Shown one piece after another: positions 1 through 7,713 of a stretch of DNA of 41,835 bases. Positions within the stretch are counted from its first letter, which is position 1. Each line of letters starts with the position of its first letter. Location of the stretch: positions 1-41,835 of the forward strand of contig JAJCZR010000015.1 in the NCBI GenBank assembly GCA_029262295.1, written 5' to 3'. Origin of the DNA: Deltaproteobacteria bacterium (GTDB lineage Bacteria > Desulfobacterota_D > UBA1144 > Nemesobacterales > Nemesobacteraceae). The notes under the pieces are model-generated. The model worked only from the letters and a program-made list of their open reading frames with translations, made no database searches and was not told the origin of the DNA. Made by a program: the position numbers and the translations under genes.

Positions 1-609
1 GAAGTACTTCAAAGCTTTTGGGATGCAGGTTTAAGAACTATTCCCGGTGGCGGCGCTGAAGTGCTTACCAATAAAACGAGAAAGAAGATCAGCCCGCTTA
101 AAATAAATGCAGATGAGTGGATGAAAATTACAAGGGAAGCGCACCTGATTGGTTTTAAAACCACAGCCACAATGATGTTTGGCCATTTTGAAGAAGATGA
201 AGATATTTTGGAACATATAACCAGAATTAGAGATCTTCAGGATGAAACAGAAAATTTTCTAGCCTTTATCCCGTGGATTTTTAAACCTAAGAACACATTC
301 CTTGAAAGAAAGCTTCCAAATGAAATAGGAGGCGACAGGTATCTTCGTGTTTTATCCGTTTGCAGGATATTTCTTGATAATTTTCAGCATATTCAGGGAT
401 CATGGTTTACTCTTGGCAAGAAAATGGGTTCCATTTCAATGAATTACGGTGCCAGTGATCTCGGCGGCACTCTTTACGATGAAAATGTGCTTGGCTGTGC
501 TGAAAATAAACTTAGGTCTACTGTAGATGAACTCGTCCATATGATTAAAAGTGCAGGATTTACTCCAGCCAGACGAAACACCTTCTATGATGTTGTAGAA
601 AAGTATTGA
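1..609 (+). CDS. mqnC: Cyclic dehypoxanthinyl futalosine synthase (MqnC), 3' part
   Basis: The 5' end is outside the window; the reading frame is open from base 1 to a TGA at 607-609 (202 residues). It is the C-terminal half of a radical-SAM enzyme of the MqnC/CofH family. MqnC turns dehypoxanthine futalosine into its cyclic form in the futalosine route to menaquinone. The visible marks are PGGGAE, then TTATMMFGH and an AFIPW segment. The TTATMM and FIPW forms fit MqnC better than MqnE, and the C-terminal GASDLGGT...EN stretch also matches. The CxxxCxxC cluster motif is upstream and cannot be checked. The usual GGF after the DET stretch is ENF here. No other menaquinone gene is in the window. 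A repeat-rich intergenic region follows. The family is secure; MqnC rather than a sister enzyme is likely. Confidence 0.88.
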   Translation, partial: EVLQSFWDAGLRTIPGGGAEVLTNKTRKKISPLKINADEWMKITREAHLIGFKTTATMMFGHFEEDEDILEHITRIRDLQDETENFLAFIPWIFKPKNTFLERKLPNEIGGDRYLRVLSVCRIFLDNFQHIQGSWFTLGKKMGSISMNYGASDLGGTLYDENVLGCAENKLRSTVDELVHMIKSAGFTPARRNTFYDVVEKY

Positions 610-616
610 TTAGTTT

Positions 617-683
617 TTAGGGGTTAGTGGTTAGTAGTTAGGAAAAGATGCATGATATAGGTGTTGGGTTTTAGGGATTAGGT
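617..683. repeat. Degenerate GGTTAG-type tandem tract
   Basis: Directly after mqnC there is a run of loosely repeated TTAGGGG/GGTTAGT/AGTTAGG units at 617-642, and two more TTAGGG-like units at 668-682. The units are imperfect. The tract opens the gene-free stretch 610-1115, and five palindromic elements follow it. It has no coding look. I cannot say whether it is a relic of a mobile element or simple-sequence drift. Confidence 0.4.
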
Positions 684-689
684 GTTTTT

Positions 690-720
690 GTCATTCCAAA
701 TTTAATTTGGAATCCAGTAT
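690..720. repeat. Short palindromic repeat, copy 1
   Basis: This is a perfect 10-bp inverted repeat with a 1-base centre (693-702 and 704-713). It is flanked by GTC on the left and CCAG on the right, giving the shape GTCATTCC...GGAATCCAG. Four further elements with similar ends (GTCAT.C on one side, GGAT or GAAT followed by CT or CC on the other) lie within the next 300 bases. This is the form of dispersed intergenic palindromic repeats seen in many bacterial genomes. Confidence 0.6.
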
Positions 721-808
721 GGTGGGTAAAACTTACTATTGGCTAGAATCTTAATATTGTAGCAATCTAAAAAATTCTGAGACGTATTTAAAATCCTTGT
801 CAATATTC

Positions 809-857
809 TGGATACCGCATTACATTCGGCAGGATCAGCACAGGCAAGTGCGGTATA
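809..857. repeat. Short palindromic repeat, copy 2 (ATACCGCA arms)
   Basis: ATACCGCA at 812-819 pairs perfectly with TGCGGTAT at 849-856. The arms enclose a 29-base GC-richer loop with further short complementarities. The outer bases (CTGG before, AACAG after) resemble the ends of the neighbouring elements read in reverse. The local G+C is clearly higher than in the surrounding DNA, which suggests an inserted unit rather than ordinary spacer. Confidence 0.55.
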
Positions 858-893
858 ACAGATAATTAAGAATAATTTGCACCAGGCTTTGTT

Positions 894-925
894 CCTGTCA
901 TCCTCTAGCGAAGCGAAGGATCTAT
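894..925. repeat. Short palindromic repeat, copy 3
   Basis: The element reads CCTGTCATCCT at the left and AGGATCTA at the right, around a TAGCGAAGCGA centre. The ends can pair over ATCCT/AGGAT. It has the same end pattern as the next element, which begins only 8 bases later. Confidence 0.5.
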
Positions 926-932
926 ATTTTTT

Positions 933-966
933 CCTGTCATTCCCGAAATTAGTAGTCGAGAATCTA
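933..966. repeat. Short palindromic repeat, copy 4
   Basis: The element reads CCTGTCATTCCCGA at the left and TCGAGAATCTA at the right. ATTCCCGA pairs with TCGAGAAT with one mismatch. It is in the same orientation as copy 3, with the same CCTGTCAT start and ATCTA end. Confidence 0.5.
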
Positions 967-980
967 AAAAACTAAAGACC

Positions 981-1012
981 AGATTCCTGACAAACACACT
1001 CAGAAATAACAG
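981..1012. repeat. Short palindromic repeat, copy 5 (reverse orientation)
   Basis: It begins AGATTCCTGA and ends TCAGAAATAACAG. The arms pair with one mismatch, and the ends look like the complement of copies 3 and 4, so this copy appears inverted. It is the most decayed of the set. The lipoprotein gene starts about 100 bases further on, and I see no convincing promoter in between. Confidence 0.4.
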
Positions 1013-1115
1013 AAACAAACTCAATCTAAATGTGTACACTTATAAACACCTTTACAAAAAGTAATAACATTTCATACTTAAACATTATTCTTCACTAAAA
1101 AAACCGGGGCAAAGT

Positions 1116-1625
1116 GTGAACAAAAAACTATCTTCAATTCTATTTACAGCTTTCATTATTCTTTTTTTATTATCATCGTGTGGATCAAAACGTACATTTG
1201 AGAAACAGCCGCCCATACAGAGACTTGCTGCTTATTCAATTTTAGAGATACAGGATTTCAGCTCCACTGTTCCACAGACTCCCGAACAACTTCCCTGGAA
1301 ACTACCAAACGATATTGAAGATAAACTCATCGACAAAGAACTTTTTGTGGGAATCAGCAGATCACCCGTTGATATTAGCGAGAATGTTTTAGTGCTTCAG
1401 GGAACTATTACTGAAATCTATCCTTTAGAATGGTATAAACAGATTGTAAAAAGCGTAACAATTGCTATAAATGTTAAGTTTGTTGAGAAAGACACAGGGA
1501 ATATAGTGGCAGATGCTGATTTTGAAGGAAAAGCAAAATGGGGAATTCTTGGAGGCACAAGAGTGTTTGCAGACATAAGAGTTGTTGACGAAATTGTTGC
1601 CTATATAGAAAGAAAATATAAATAA
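1116..1625 (+). CDS. Lipoprotein, DUF4410-like
   Basis: A 169-residue protein with a GTG start. Its N-terminus is a lipoprotein signal: a Lys-Lys start, a hydrophobic core, then the lipobox LSSC with the lipidated Cys at residue 22. The remaining ~145 residues carry no catalytic motif I recognise. The pattern of an early DF motif, a central LVLQGTI strand and a late TGNIV...FEGKA...GG segment resembles DUF4410-type lipoproteins, but this is a resemblance only. It is probably anchored in the outer or inner membrane facing the periplasm. The gene stands alone behind the repeat cluster and ends on the base before the opposite-strand gene 1626-1979. LspA, which would process it, is encoded at 15603-16109. 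Confidence 0.7.
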   Translation: MNKKLSSILFTAFIILFLLSSCGSKRTFEKQPPIQRLAAYSILEIQDFSSTVPQTPEQLPWKLPNDIEDKLIDKELFVGISRSPVDISENVLVLQGTITEIYPLEWYKQIVKSVTIAINVKFVEKDTGNIVADADFEGKAKWGILGGTRVFADIRVVDEIVAYIERKYK

Positions 1626-1979
1626 CTATTTGTAACTATCTATCCTTACCATCCAGGAATCATCTTTTAGTTCTATATCAAATTCAACTTCACCGCAATA
1701 AGAAAAAACAAAATCAAAATACTCCAGGGCTGAGCTTGTGTGAACCGTTTTCCCTAAATAATCAGAAAGATCAGTGCTATTTAGCCCGCAGCATTCAGAT
1801 GTAGAAAGCTCAAAATCAATTCCCCCAGAAAGTTTCTGCCCACCCTTTTTAATATCAACAATAGTTACAATCCCACTTGTTTTTTCAAACTCAATTTTAA
1901 TATGCTGTACTGCGGGAGATTCCAAGAATATTTCAGCAAAAACATCATCAATACTATTTATATAAAATTCAGAATTCAT
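1626..1979 (-). CDS. Unknown acidic protein, 117 aa
   Basis: I do not recognise this protein. It is acidic, with alternating short strands (VQHIKIEFEKT, GIVTIVDI) and paired cysteines at residues 63-64 (CC), and it has no signal peptide or membrane segment. Its start overlaps the end of the upstream aldolase gene by 11 bases, so the two are probably co-transcribed and translationally coupled. A role in the same pathway cannot be deduced from the sequence. Confidence 0.6.
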   Translation of the reverse strand: MNSEFYINSIDDVFAEIFLESPAVQHIKIEFEKTSGIVTIVDIKKGGQKLSGGIDFELSTSECCGLNSTDLSDYLGKTVHTSSALEYFDFVFSYCGEVEFDIELKDDSWMVRIDSYK

Positions 1980-2580
1980 TTATTTTGCTCATAAACTTTC
2001 TTGCACTTTCTGTAACAGAATAATAATTTATTGATTTGTTCTCATCTAAAAGAGCAGTCGAAATACCCACGCAAGCCACACCAGACATTAAAAATTCATT
2101 TATATTTTCAAGATTAATTCCACCCGTTACAAAAATATCGACAAATGGCAGTGGGTCTTTTAAAGCTTTTATATATTTAGGCCCGAGAAGTGAAGCAGGG
2201 AAAATCTTCACCATATCTACACTCAGCTTCCAGGCATTAACAATCTCAGATGATGTAAAAGCACCTGAAATAATGCTGGTTTCTCTGTCTTTACAGTAAT
2301 TGATAATTTCAGGATCAGTGTGTGGGCAAACGATAAACTTTGCCCCAAGATCAATTGCCTGTTCGGCCATTGATATATCAAGAACAGTCCCGGCCCCAAC
2401 TATTATATCCTCTATCTGAGCTAGTTCACGGATCAGTTTCTTAGCTCCGGGTGCTGTGGAGATAATCTCAATGTTTTTTATCCCACCATCTATACAGGCC
2501 TTCGCAAAATTATAGGAATCCTGGAAGTTATTCGATTTGATAACTGCAAAAATTTTATTCTGCTTTATAATTTCAATCAT
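1969..2580 (-). CDS. KDPG/KHG aldolase family protein
   Basis: A 203-residue TIM-barrel class I aldolase of the Eda family, which cleaves 2-keto-3-deoxy-6-phosphogluconate or related keto acids to pyruvate and an aldehyde. The visible marks are the strand with the general-base Glu38 (NIEIIS), the GAGTVLD loop, the Schiff-base Lys125 in VKIFPAS, and the phosphate-binding FVTGGIN near residue 150. The usual E-T-RT after the catalytic Glu is E-I-ST here, and the usual SPG segment is CPHT, so the substrate may differ from that of Eda. I start at the ATG at 2580; an in-frame TTG at 2610 would add 10 residues. No edd (dehydratase) gene is nearby. The next gene downstream overlaps its end. Confidence 0.75.
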   Translation of the reverse strand: MIEIIKQNKIFAVIKSNNFQDSYNFAKACIDGGIKNIEIISTAPGAKKLIRELAQIEDIIVGAGTVLDISMAEQAIDLGAKFIVCPHTDPEIINYCKDRETSIISGAFTSSEIVNAWKLSVDMVKIFPASLLGPKYIKALKDPLPFVDIFVTGGINLENINEFLMSGVACVGISTALLDENKSINYYSVTESARKFMSKINEF

Positions 2581-2663
2581 ATTAAACAAATGAAAACTTT
2601 TGAAAATCAAGGCTTCATTAGGTATTTTAACTTGGTAAACAAAAAATATTAATAGGTATTAAA

Positions 2664-3113
2664 ATGAATATCCCAAATAAAGAAATAGAAAAAAGAGTGG
2701 AAGGATTTATTGAGAGAAGTAAAGATCTTGGTCTAAAGGTTACTCCTCAAAGAATAGCAATCTATAAGGAACTGGCTAAAACGGAAGAGCACCCCAGCAC
2801 TGAGATGATATATAATAACATTAAAGACTATTATCCTAATATCTCACTTACAACTGTTTACAGAACACTTGAGACATTTGAAAAAATGGGGCTTATATCA
2901 GTTGTGAATGTACTTTATCATGCTGCAAGATACGACGCCAACCTTGATCCTCACCATCACATAGTCTGTGTGAAATGCAGAAAGATTGAAGATGTTTATA
3001 ATGAATCAGTAAGCTACTCCAACCTTAAACCAGAACTTGATGACTATGAAGTGCTTGGATACTCAGTGTTATTTAACGGGCTTTGTAAAGACTGTTCCAA
3101 AACTAAATCCTAG
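2664..3113 (+). CDS. perR: Fur-family repressor, PerR-like
   Basis: A 149-residue metalloregulator with an N-terminal winged helix (recognition helix around SLTTVYRTLE, residues 61-70) and a C-terminal dimer domain. The structural zinc site is complete: Cys102, Cys105, Cys141 and Cys144. The regulatory-metal ligands match Bacillus PerR with a constant offset of six: His43, Asp91, His97, His99 and Asp110. Asp at the last position is the residue associated with PerR-type peroxide sensing, where Fur has Glu. This supports, but does not prove, control of peroxide-defence genes by metal-catalysed histidine oxidation. It diverges from the aldolase gene. The 3' end overlaps the opposite-strand esterase gene by 4 bases. 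Confidence 0.85.
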   Translation: MNIPNKEIEKRVEGFIERSKDLGLKVTPQRIAIYKELAKTEEHPSTEMIYNNIKDYYPNISLTTVYRTLETFEKMGLISVVNVLYHAARYDANLDPHHHIVCVKCRKIEDVYNESVSYSNLKPELDDYEVLGYSVLFNGLCKDCSKTKS

Positions 3114-3940
3114 TTTTTTAAAGATTCAAAAAACTCCATAATATATTTTCCAGTTCCCCTCGGCCAGTTGTGCGGATAATATTTGCCTGAAGCTTTATGA
3201 TCAATGTTATGTGGACACCATATAACAGGATTTACTTTATTGTTTTTATCATACTTTTTGCACTTTAGTTTTTTAGGTTTGCTTTTCTTACTTTTACGCT
3301 TCAAACCGTTGTTCTCAATAAACGAGTCTTTCACCCTAATCCCATTTTCAACTGAAACAAGCCTGTCTTTAGGATTATGAATAACCATTGCAGCGAATTC
3401 TCCTGAACAAAAATTAACTACTCCGCCGCCACCTAAACTGGCAACAGCTCTTATTTTAGCACCTCTCGCACACGCAAGGCTGTTGGCAAAAGATGCACCG
3501 AGTGAATGTCCAACAATAAAAATCCTGTCAAGATTAACGCAGTACTCTGTGGAAAGAAGAAAAAGAAGAAAATCAAATATCTCATAATCAAATACTGAGT
3601 TTCCATCACCCCACGAATTAGTTCCATCAATTGCTTTTAGTGAACGGGGATATACAAATATGGTTGGATCAGAGACAGATCTTTCAAGATCATAGTAACC
3701 TCTTACATCTCTGTTTGAATTTGTTCTACCATGAAATGCAAAAACGAGATCATGTGGTTTACCAGAGCTATAGTTTTCAGGAATTGAAATAATAAGATTT
3801 CTTAAGCTTCCTTTATAGAAATAATTTGTAGTGATAAAATCTGGCTTTGAAAAACCACAGCCAATTGACTTATTCACATCAGCTAAAGCTCCATTCGATA
3901 AAAATACAAAAGATATTGTTATAAATAAAATTCTGTACAT
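3110..3940 (-). CDS. Exported alpha/beta-hydrolase, PHB-depolymerase/feruloyl-esterase type
   Basis: A 276-residue secreted esterase of the LpqC/poly(3-hydroxybutyrate) depolymerase family. The N-terminal signal peptide ends near ALA-D (cleavage about residue 20). The alpha/beta-hydrolase features follow in order: the oxyanion motif AFHGR (68-72), the nucleophile elbow GHSLGAS with Ser146, an acid Asp192 in NPKDRLV, and the catalytic His257 in YPHNWP. Several cysteines fit disulfides in the periplasm or outside the cell. Residues 213-233 form an unusual Lys-rich insertion between the acid and the His. The natural ester is not predictable. It is convergent with perR and divergent from the nitroreductase-like gene. 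Confidence 0.75.
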   Translation of the reverse strand: MYRILFITISFVFLSNGALADVNKSIGCGFSKPDFITTNYFYKGSLRNLIISIPENYSSGKPHDLVFAFHGRTNSNRDVRGYYDLERSVSDPTIFVYPRSLKAIDGTNSWGDGNSVFDYEIFDFLLFLLSTEYCVNLDRIFIVGHSLGASFANSLACARGAKIRAVASLGGGGVVNFCSGEFAAMVIHNPKDRLVSVENGIRVKDSFIENNGLKRKSKKSKPKKLKCKKYDKNNKVNPVIWCPHNIDHKASGKYYPHNWPRGTGKYIMEFFESLKN

Positions 3941-4024
3941 ATTTTATAGAGATTAATTATAGATTTGGTTCAGATTTAGTATAATTCTATTTTATACTGG
4001 TAATTTTAAAAGTTTAATAAAACG

Positions 4025-5323
4025 ATGAAGATTCCTAAAGGTTTTGATGAAGCTATAGATTTTAGTCTACTTGACTCAATTTTCACAAGAAGGTCGAGAA
4101 GATTTGGCCTTGGGATGGAAATTCCTGAAGGCAACCTCAAATATAAATCAAAGCACGATCCGCACCCTCTTTCAGAACTTGAAGAGGCATTTTTGATCTG
4201 GGCAGGAACGGGAACAACCGGTTTATCACTCGGCGATCTTCCAAGAACGGGGATATCATGGCTCTTTCAATGGACGGGAAGAAGCTGGCCATGTTCATGC
4301 AACTCACACTCTACTGAACTTTTTTATACAAATGATGAAGGCACCTACATGGTAAAGCTGTTTGACCTTATGCCTGAGGACACTTCTATTTTCACTAATC
4401 TTAACAGAGAACAGCAGATGGAAAAAATCCTGGAGCTTTTTAATAAAAGCAGAATTAAAATTGAAGACGTAAGGGCCGATCTTCCAAAAGGAGAACCTGG
4501 GCTCTTTGATTTTAATGCCTGGAACTGTAACAAACCCGGAACAACCTTTTTTATTCCGGTTACAAATACAACGGTGGAATATATGGTGCTTCTTTTTATA
4601 TATTTCGGGTCTAAATACGGCTTTAATATTGTTGATGAATTAAACGGCGGAAGATCATGTGGCCTCGATAAATGGATTGAAAAAGGATATATAAGAAAAG
4701 ATGTAGAGCTTTCTCTTTTTGATTTGGAACTCAGGGTTTTAACCACACTAAATGTTGAACAGGCATTTATAAGCCAGAATATGAACCTTGCTCTTCAGGC
4801 ACTTGGGCTCGGCGGCTGGACATTCACAGGGCTTCTGCCGCACTATGCACTTGGACTTGACCCAAAACACAAAGGATTAGGTTTTAGATTTAATCAACCA
4901 GACAAATCACTTAGATCAACTAAAGCACCCTACCCTGTTGGCCGTGATGGAGTATTTGAATCACTGTGCCCACCTTATGTAAATGATATGAATGAAGCAG
5001 TTGATAAATTTCTTTCAATGAGAGGAGAGTTCTGGAAAGAAGAAAATCCATATCCATATAAAGAACCTAAAAATATTCTGGAAGATGAATACCATCCTTC
5101 TGAGATCAGAATTCAAATTGTAAAAGACTTTTGCACTTATGTGTTTGAAAACTATGGGAGATTTCCTGCTTTTCTTGATCCGATGTTTGCAAGATTAGTG
5201 TTTCAGGCCCACCATTTGGATTTAGATTTTTACGACAAACACTTCAAAGAAGATTCATATCACGAAATGCATAAAGATCATTTCAATCTATGGCACCCTG
5301 AAGTAAAAGATCCTTTTTTATAA
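4025..5323 (+). CDS. Nitroreductase-like flavoprotein, divergent
   Basis: A 432-residue cytoplasmic protein. Near the start it has the RRSRR pattern typical of the FMN-binding nitroreductase fold. Around residues 250-262 it has QNMNLALQALGLGGW, the family's signature helix and loop. It is about twice the size of a normal nitroreductase because of a ~130-residue insertion and a C-terminal extension rich in His (QAHHLD, HEMHKDHFNLWH), so it may belong to a SagB-like or uncharacterised branch. A WPCSCNSH cluster near residue 90 could bind metal. There is no SD before the ATG, and a TATAAT-like box lies at 3980-3985 without a good -35. The function is unknown beyond the fold. Confidence 0.6.
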   Translation: MKIPKGFDEAIDFSLLDSIFTRRSRRFGLGMEIPEGNLKYKSKHDPHPLSELEEAFLIWAGTGTTGLSLGDLPRTGISWLFQWTGRSWPCSCNSHSTELFYTNDEGTYMVKLFDLMPEDTSIFTNLNREQQMEKILELFNKSRIKIEDVRADLPKGEPGLFDFNAWNCNKPGTTFFIPVTNTTVEYMVLLFIYFGSKYGFNIVDELNGGRSCGLDKWIEKGYIRKDVELSLFDLELRVLTTLNVEQAFISQNMNLALQALGLGGWTFTGLLPHYALGLDPKHKGLGFRFNQPDKSLRSTKAPYPVGRDGVFESLCPPYVNDMNEAVDKFLSMRGEFWKEENPYPYKEPKNILEDEYHPSEIRIQIVKDFCTYVFENYGRFPAFLDPMFARLVFQAHHLDLDFYDKHFKEDSYHEMHKDHFNLWHPEVKDPFL

Positions 5324-5343
5324 AAACTCTGACTAATTATAAG

Positions 5344-6306
5344 TTAAAGCCACTTCTTTCTTTTCATAAGGGTAACAAGACCAAAAGCTATTGATCCAAC
5401 AATTATCCAGAAAAAAAGATAACTGTATTTCCACTCAAGCTCAGGCATATGAACAAAGTTCATTCCAAACACTCCGCACAGGAAACCAAGAGGTAAAAAA
5501 ACCATGCTTAAAGCAGTGAGCCTGTTTACAATCTTGCTTGTACGATGGCTCACCATACCCATGTAAAGATGAAGCATCTCGTTTAATGCTTCCCTTTCAG
5601 CGGAAATATCTTCACATAGACGTTCAAGTCTCTCAGCTGTATGATCAAGAAAAGGCTGGGTACTTTCACTTACAAAAGGGGATCGTCTTGATCCAAGTTC
5701 ATGCATAACATCCCTTGCAGCAAGAACAATACGACGGTAATGAAGGAGGTCGGAAGTAAGGTTTGAGACATGCTTAAATATATCGTCGTCAACCTGACCA
5801 AAAAGACTTATCTGGATTTTCTCCACTTCCGAAGATTGATCCCTTAGTGTTTCCCTATAAATATCGAGAATAAAATCTCCAATTTCATAAAGAAGAAATC
5901 CGGGAGATTTACTGAATTTTTGAAAATCTTCCTGATGAGTAGTTTTCATCTTATAAAGAAACAATGCCGGATCATGGACAAGCATTATCATACAGTTATT
6001 TATTAGGGCCACATCCACCTGGGAAGTAGTAACACGTGAATCGACAATTCGGGCTTCGGTAATAGTAAACTGAAGACATTTGGGATAAACCTCATACCTT
6101 GCTTCAACTTTATTGCAGTTAAGAAAATCCTCAATTGCCTTTTCGCTCACTGATTCAGTTTCAAGGATTGTTTTCAATTCATCAATATCAGAAGGTTCAG
6201 CTGTAATCCAGCAATAATTACCTGAACTTATCTGATCATGTATTTGCGAAGGCTCAATACTAAAATCAGCTTTGTTTTTAAAATCAAAAGCTTTAGCTAC
6301 TAACAT
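5344..6306 (-). CDS. corA: CorA-family magnesium/cobalt transporter
   Basis: A 320-residue inner-membrane divalent cation channel. The long N-terminal cytoplasmic domain is followed by the extended helix and two C-terminal transmembrane segments. The first ends in the family-defining GMN motif (residues 281-283), and the protein ends in a basic MKRKKWL tail, as is usual. The loop after GMN has HMPELEW, which fits the acidic periplasmic loop of CorA. It is the last gene of the minus-strand run that begins at 10063 and starts 26 bases after efp. It converges on the nitroreductase-like gene, and no hairpin terminator is visible in the 20-base gap. Confidence 0.9.
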   Translation of the reverse strand: MLVAKAFDFKNKADFSIEPSQIHDQISSGNYCWITAEPSDIDELKTILETESVSEKAIEDFLNCNKVEARYEVYPKCLQFTITEARIVDSRVTTSQVDVALINNCMIMLVHDPALFLYKMKTTHQEDFQKFSKSPGFLLYEIGDFILDIYRETLRDQSSEVEKIQISLFGQVDDDIFKHVSNLTSDLLHYRRIVLAARDVMHELGSRRSPFVSESTQPFLDHTAERLERLCEDISAEREALNEMLHLYMGMVSHRTSKIVNRLTALSMVFLPLGFLCGVFGMNFVHMPELEWKYSYLFFWIIVGSIAFGLVTLMKRKKWL

Positions 6307-6332
6307 AATTAAATTAATCCATTATGTGGATT

Positions 6333-6902
6333 CTATTTTTTAACCCTTTCAAGGTAGTTCCCATTTCTCGTGTCTACTTTTATTTTATCGCCGTTATCAA
6401 TAAAAAGTGGCACATTTATTACTGCTCCTGTTTCAATTGTTGCAGGTTTTGTTGTGCTTGATACAGTATCACCTTTTACTCCAGGCTCGGTATAGGTAAC
6501 CTCAAATTCCACACTTGTTGGAAGCTCAATACCAATGGGATCACCCTCATGGAGCTGCACATCAACTTCCTGCTGCTCTTTCATGAATTTTTCAAGATCA
6601 CCAATCACATCATGGTTCATTGGAAACTGCTCATAGGTTTCAATATCCATAAAATGAAAAGCAATATCGTCTTTATAAAGATACTGCATTTTCTTTCTTT
6701 GAAGCTCAGGGGTAGTGAATGTTTCACCTGACCTGAATTTTTTTTCCTGCACTGCCCCAGTAATAATATTTTTAAGTTTTGCTGTAACAATCGCCCCCTG
6801 ACGGCCCATTTTGGAGCTTGAATACTCTGTTATTTCCCACATTTCACCTTCGTATTCGATCTTAATTCCTTTATAAAATCTGCTTGTATCAACTACTCCC
6901 AA
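6333..6902 (-). CDS. efp: Translation elongation factor P, Arg-tipped
   Basis: A 189-residue EF-P, which enters the ribosomal E/P site and rescues stalling at polyproline. All three OB/KOW domains are present, ending in the typical VDTRNGNYLERVKK. The tip of the domain I loop reads SKMGRQGA, so the position that is a modified lysine in many bacteria is Arg34. The start is TTG, supported by GGAGG 9 bases upstream; no better start exists. It lies between yacG and corA in one transcriptional run. EpmA/EpmB or EarP, the possible modifying enzymes, are not in the window. Confidence 0.95.
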   Translation of the reverse strand: MGVVDTSRFYKGIKIEYEGEMWEITEYSSSKMGRQGAIVTAKLKNIITGAVQEKKFRSGETFTTPELQRKKMQYLYKDDIAFHFMDIETYEQFPMNHDVIGDLEKFMKEQQEVDVQLHEGDPIGIELPTSVEFEVTYTEPGVKGDTVSSTTKPATIETGAVINVPLFIDNGDKIKVDTRNGNYLERVKK

Positions 6903-6922
6903 TTTTTTAAACCTCCAGATCT

Positions 6923-7132
6923 TTAAATATCATCTTTTACTATAGAGAAGCCCGTGGCATAAGATTCATCCATACTTTTTTCTGAAACTTTATAATCTTC
7001 TGATGCCCATTTTCCAAGATCTATCATCTTGCACCTTTCGGAACAAAAAGGGCGCCACTTATTTCCAGACCATTCAACATTTTCTTTACAATATGGGCAA
7101 GATACAATGAGTTTTGTTTTCATAATAATCAA
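6923..7132 (-). CDS. yacG: DNA gyrase inhibitor YacG-type zinc protein
   Basis: A 69-residue protein with the YacG zinc finger: CPYC near the N-terminus, then [14 protein letters not shown]. The four cysteines bind zinc; in E. coli YacG binds GyrB and blocks DNA binding. I use the TTG at 7132 because AAGGAAG lies 5 bases before it. The ATG at 7123 would leave the SD too far away. The TTG overlaps the gmhA stop in TTGA, so translation is probably coupled. Confidence 0.85.
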   Translation of the reverse strand: MIIMKTKLIVSCPYCKENVEWSGNKWRPFCSERCKMIDLGKWASEDYKVSEKSMDESYATGFSIVKDDI

Positions 7133-7710
7133 GAATCTTCCTTAAAAATTGCTGCTTCCACAAGCCCGCATATAATATGCCCCACTGTTATATGAATTTC
7201 CTGGATCCTGGGTGTTGATTTTGAAGGCACCTGAATAATAAAATCTGAAATTTCTTTCAATTTTTTTATATAACTCCCTGAAAAAACAACTGTTGAAGCA
7301 CCAATTTCCTTAGCAGCCTTTAACCCCTCAATCACATTTGATGACTTCCCACTGGTTGTAATGCCAACCACTATATCATCCTTTGAAGCAAGGGTTTTAA
7401 CTTGCCTGGAAAAAATATCGTTGAAAGAAGAATCATTGGTAATTGAAGTTATCAAAGAGCTGTCTGTTGTGAGTGCAATGGCAGCAAGCCCATTTCTATC
7501 CTTATTGTTAAACCTATTTACAAATTCGGAGGCCAGATGTTGGCAGTCGGCTGCACTACCGCCGTTACCAAAAAACAAAATTTTTCCACCCGATTTTAAA
7601 GAATTAATAAAAGCATTTGCAACTTCCTCAATAATTTCGCATGAATCTTTTGCAAACTGAAGTTTAAGATCAGCACTTTCCCTTAAAATTGAAATTATTG
7701 TCTCTTTCAT
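7129..7710 (-). CDS. gmhA: Phosphoheptose isomerase
   Basis: A 193-residue SIS-domain enzyme that converts sedoheptulose 7-phosphate to D-glycero-D-manno-heptose 7-phosphate, the first step to the heptose of lipopolysaccharide core. [17 protein letters not shown] and the [10 protein letters not shown] phosphate loop are family signatures, and the late Glu/His pair ([10 protein letters not shown]) supplies the active site. An AGGAG sits 10 bases before the ATG. It starts 3 bases after mutL and overlaps yacG. DiaA-type SIS proteins are close relatives, but the active-site residues favour GmhA. It implies a heptose-containing outer membrane. Confidence 0.85.
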   Translation of the reverse strand: MKETIISILRESADLKLQFAKDSCEIIEEVANAFINSLKSGGKILFFGNGGSAADCQHLASEFVNRFNNKDRNGLAAIALTTDSSLITSITNDSSFNDIFSRQVKTLASKDDIVVGITTSGKSSNVIEGLKAAKEIGASTVVFSGSYIKKLKEISDFIIQVPSKSTPRIQEIHITVGHIICGLVEAAIFKEDS

Positions 7711-7713
7711 TAC

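Noticed and set aside
690-1012. Possible CRISPR array in the repeat-rich intergenic region
   Set aside because: The elements differ in sequence, length and orientation, have no unique equal-length spacers and no cas genes are near; they are palindromic intergenic repeats.
2581-2610. TTG start for the aldolase
   Set aside because: The ATG at 2580 begins at the usual family start and no strong SD favours the TTG.
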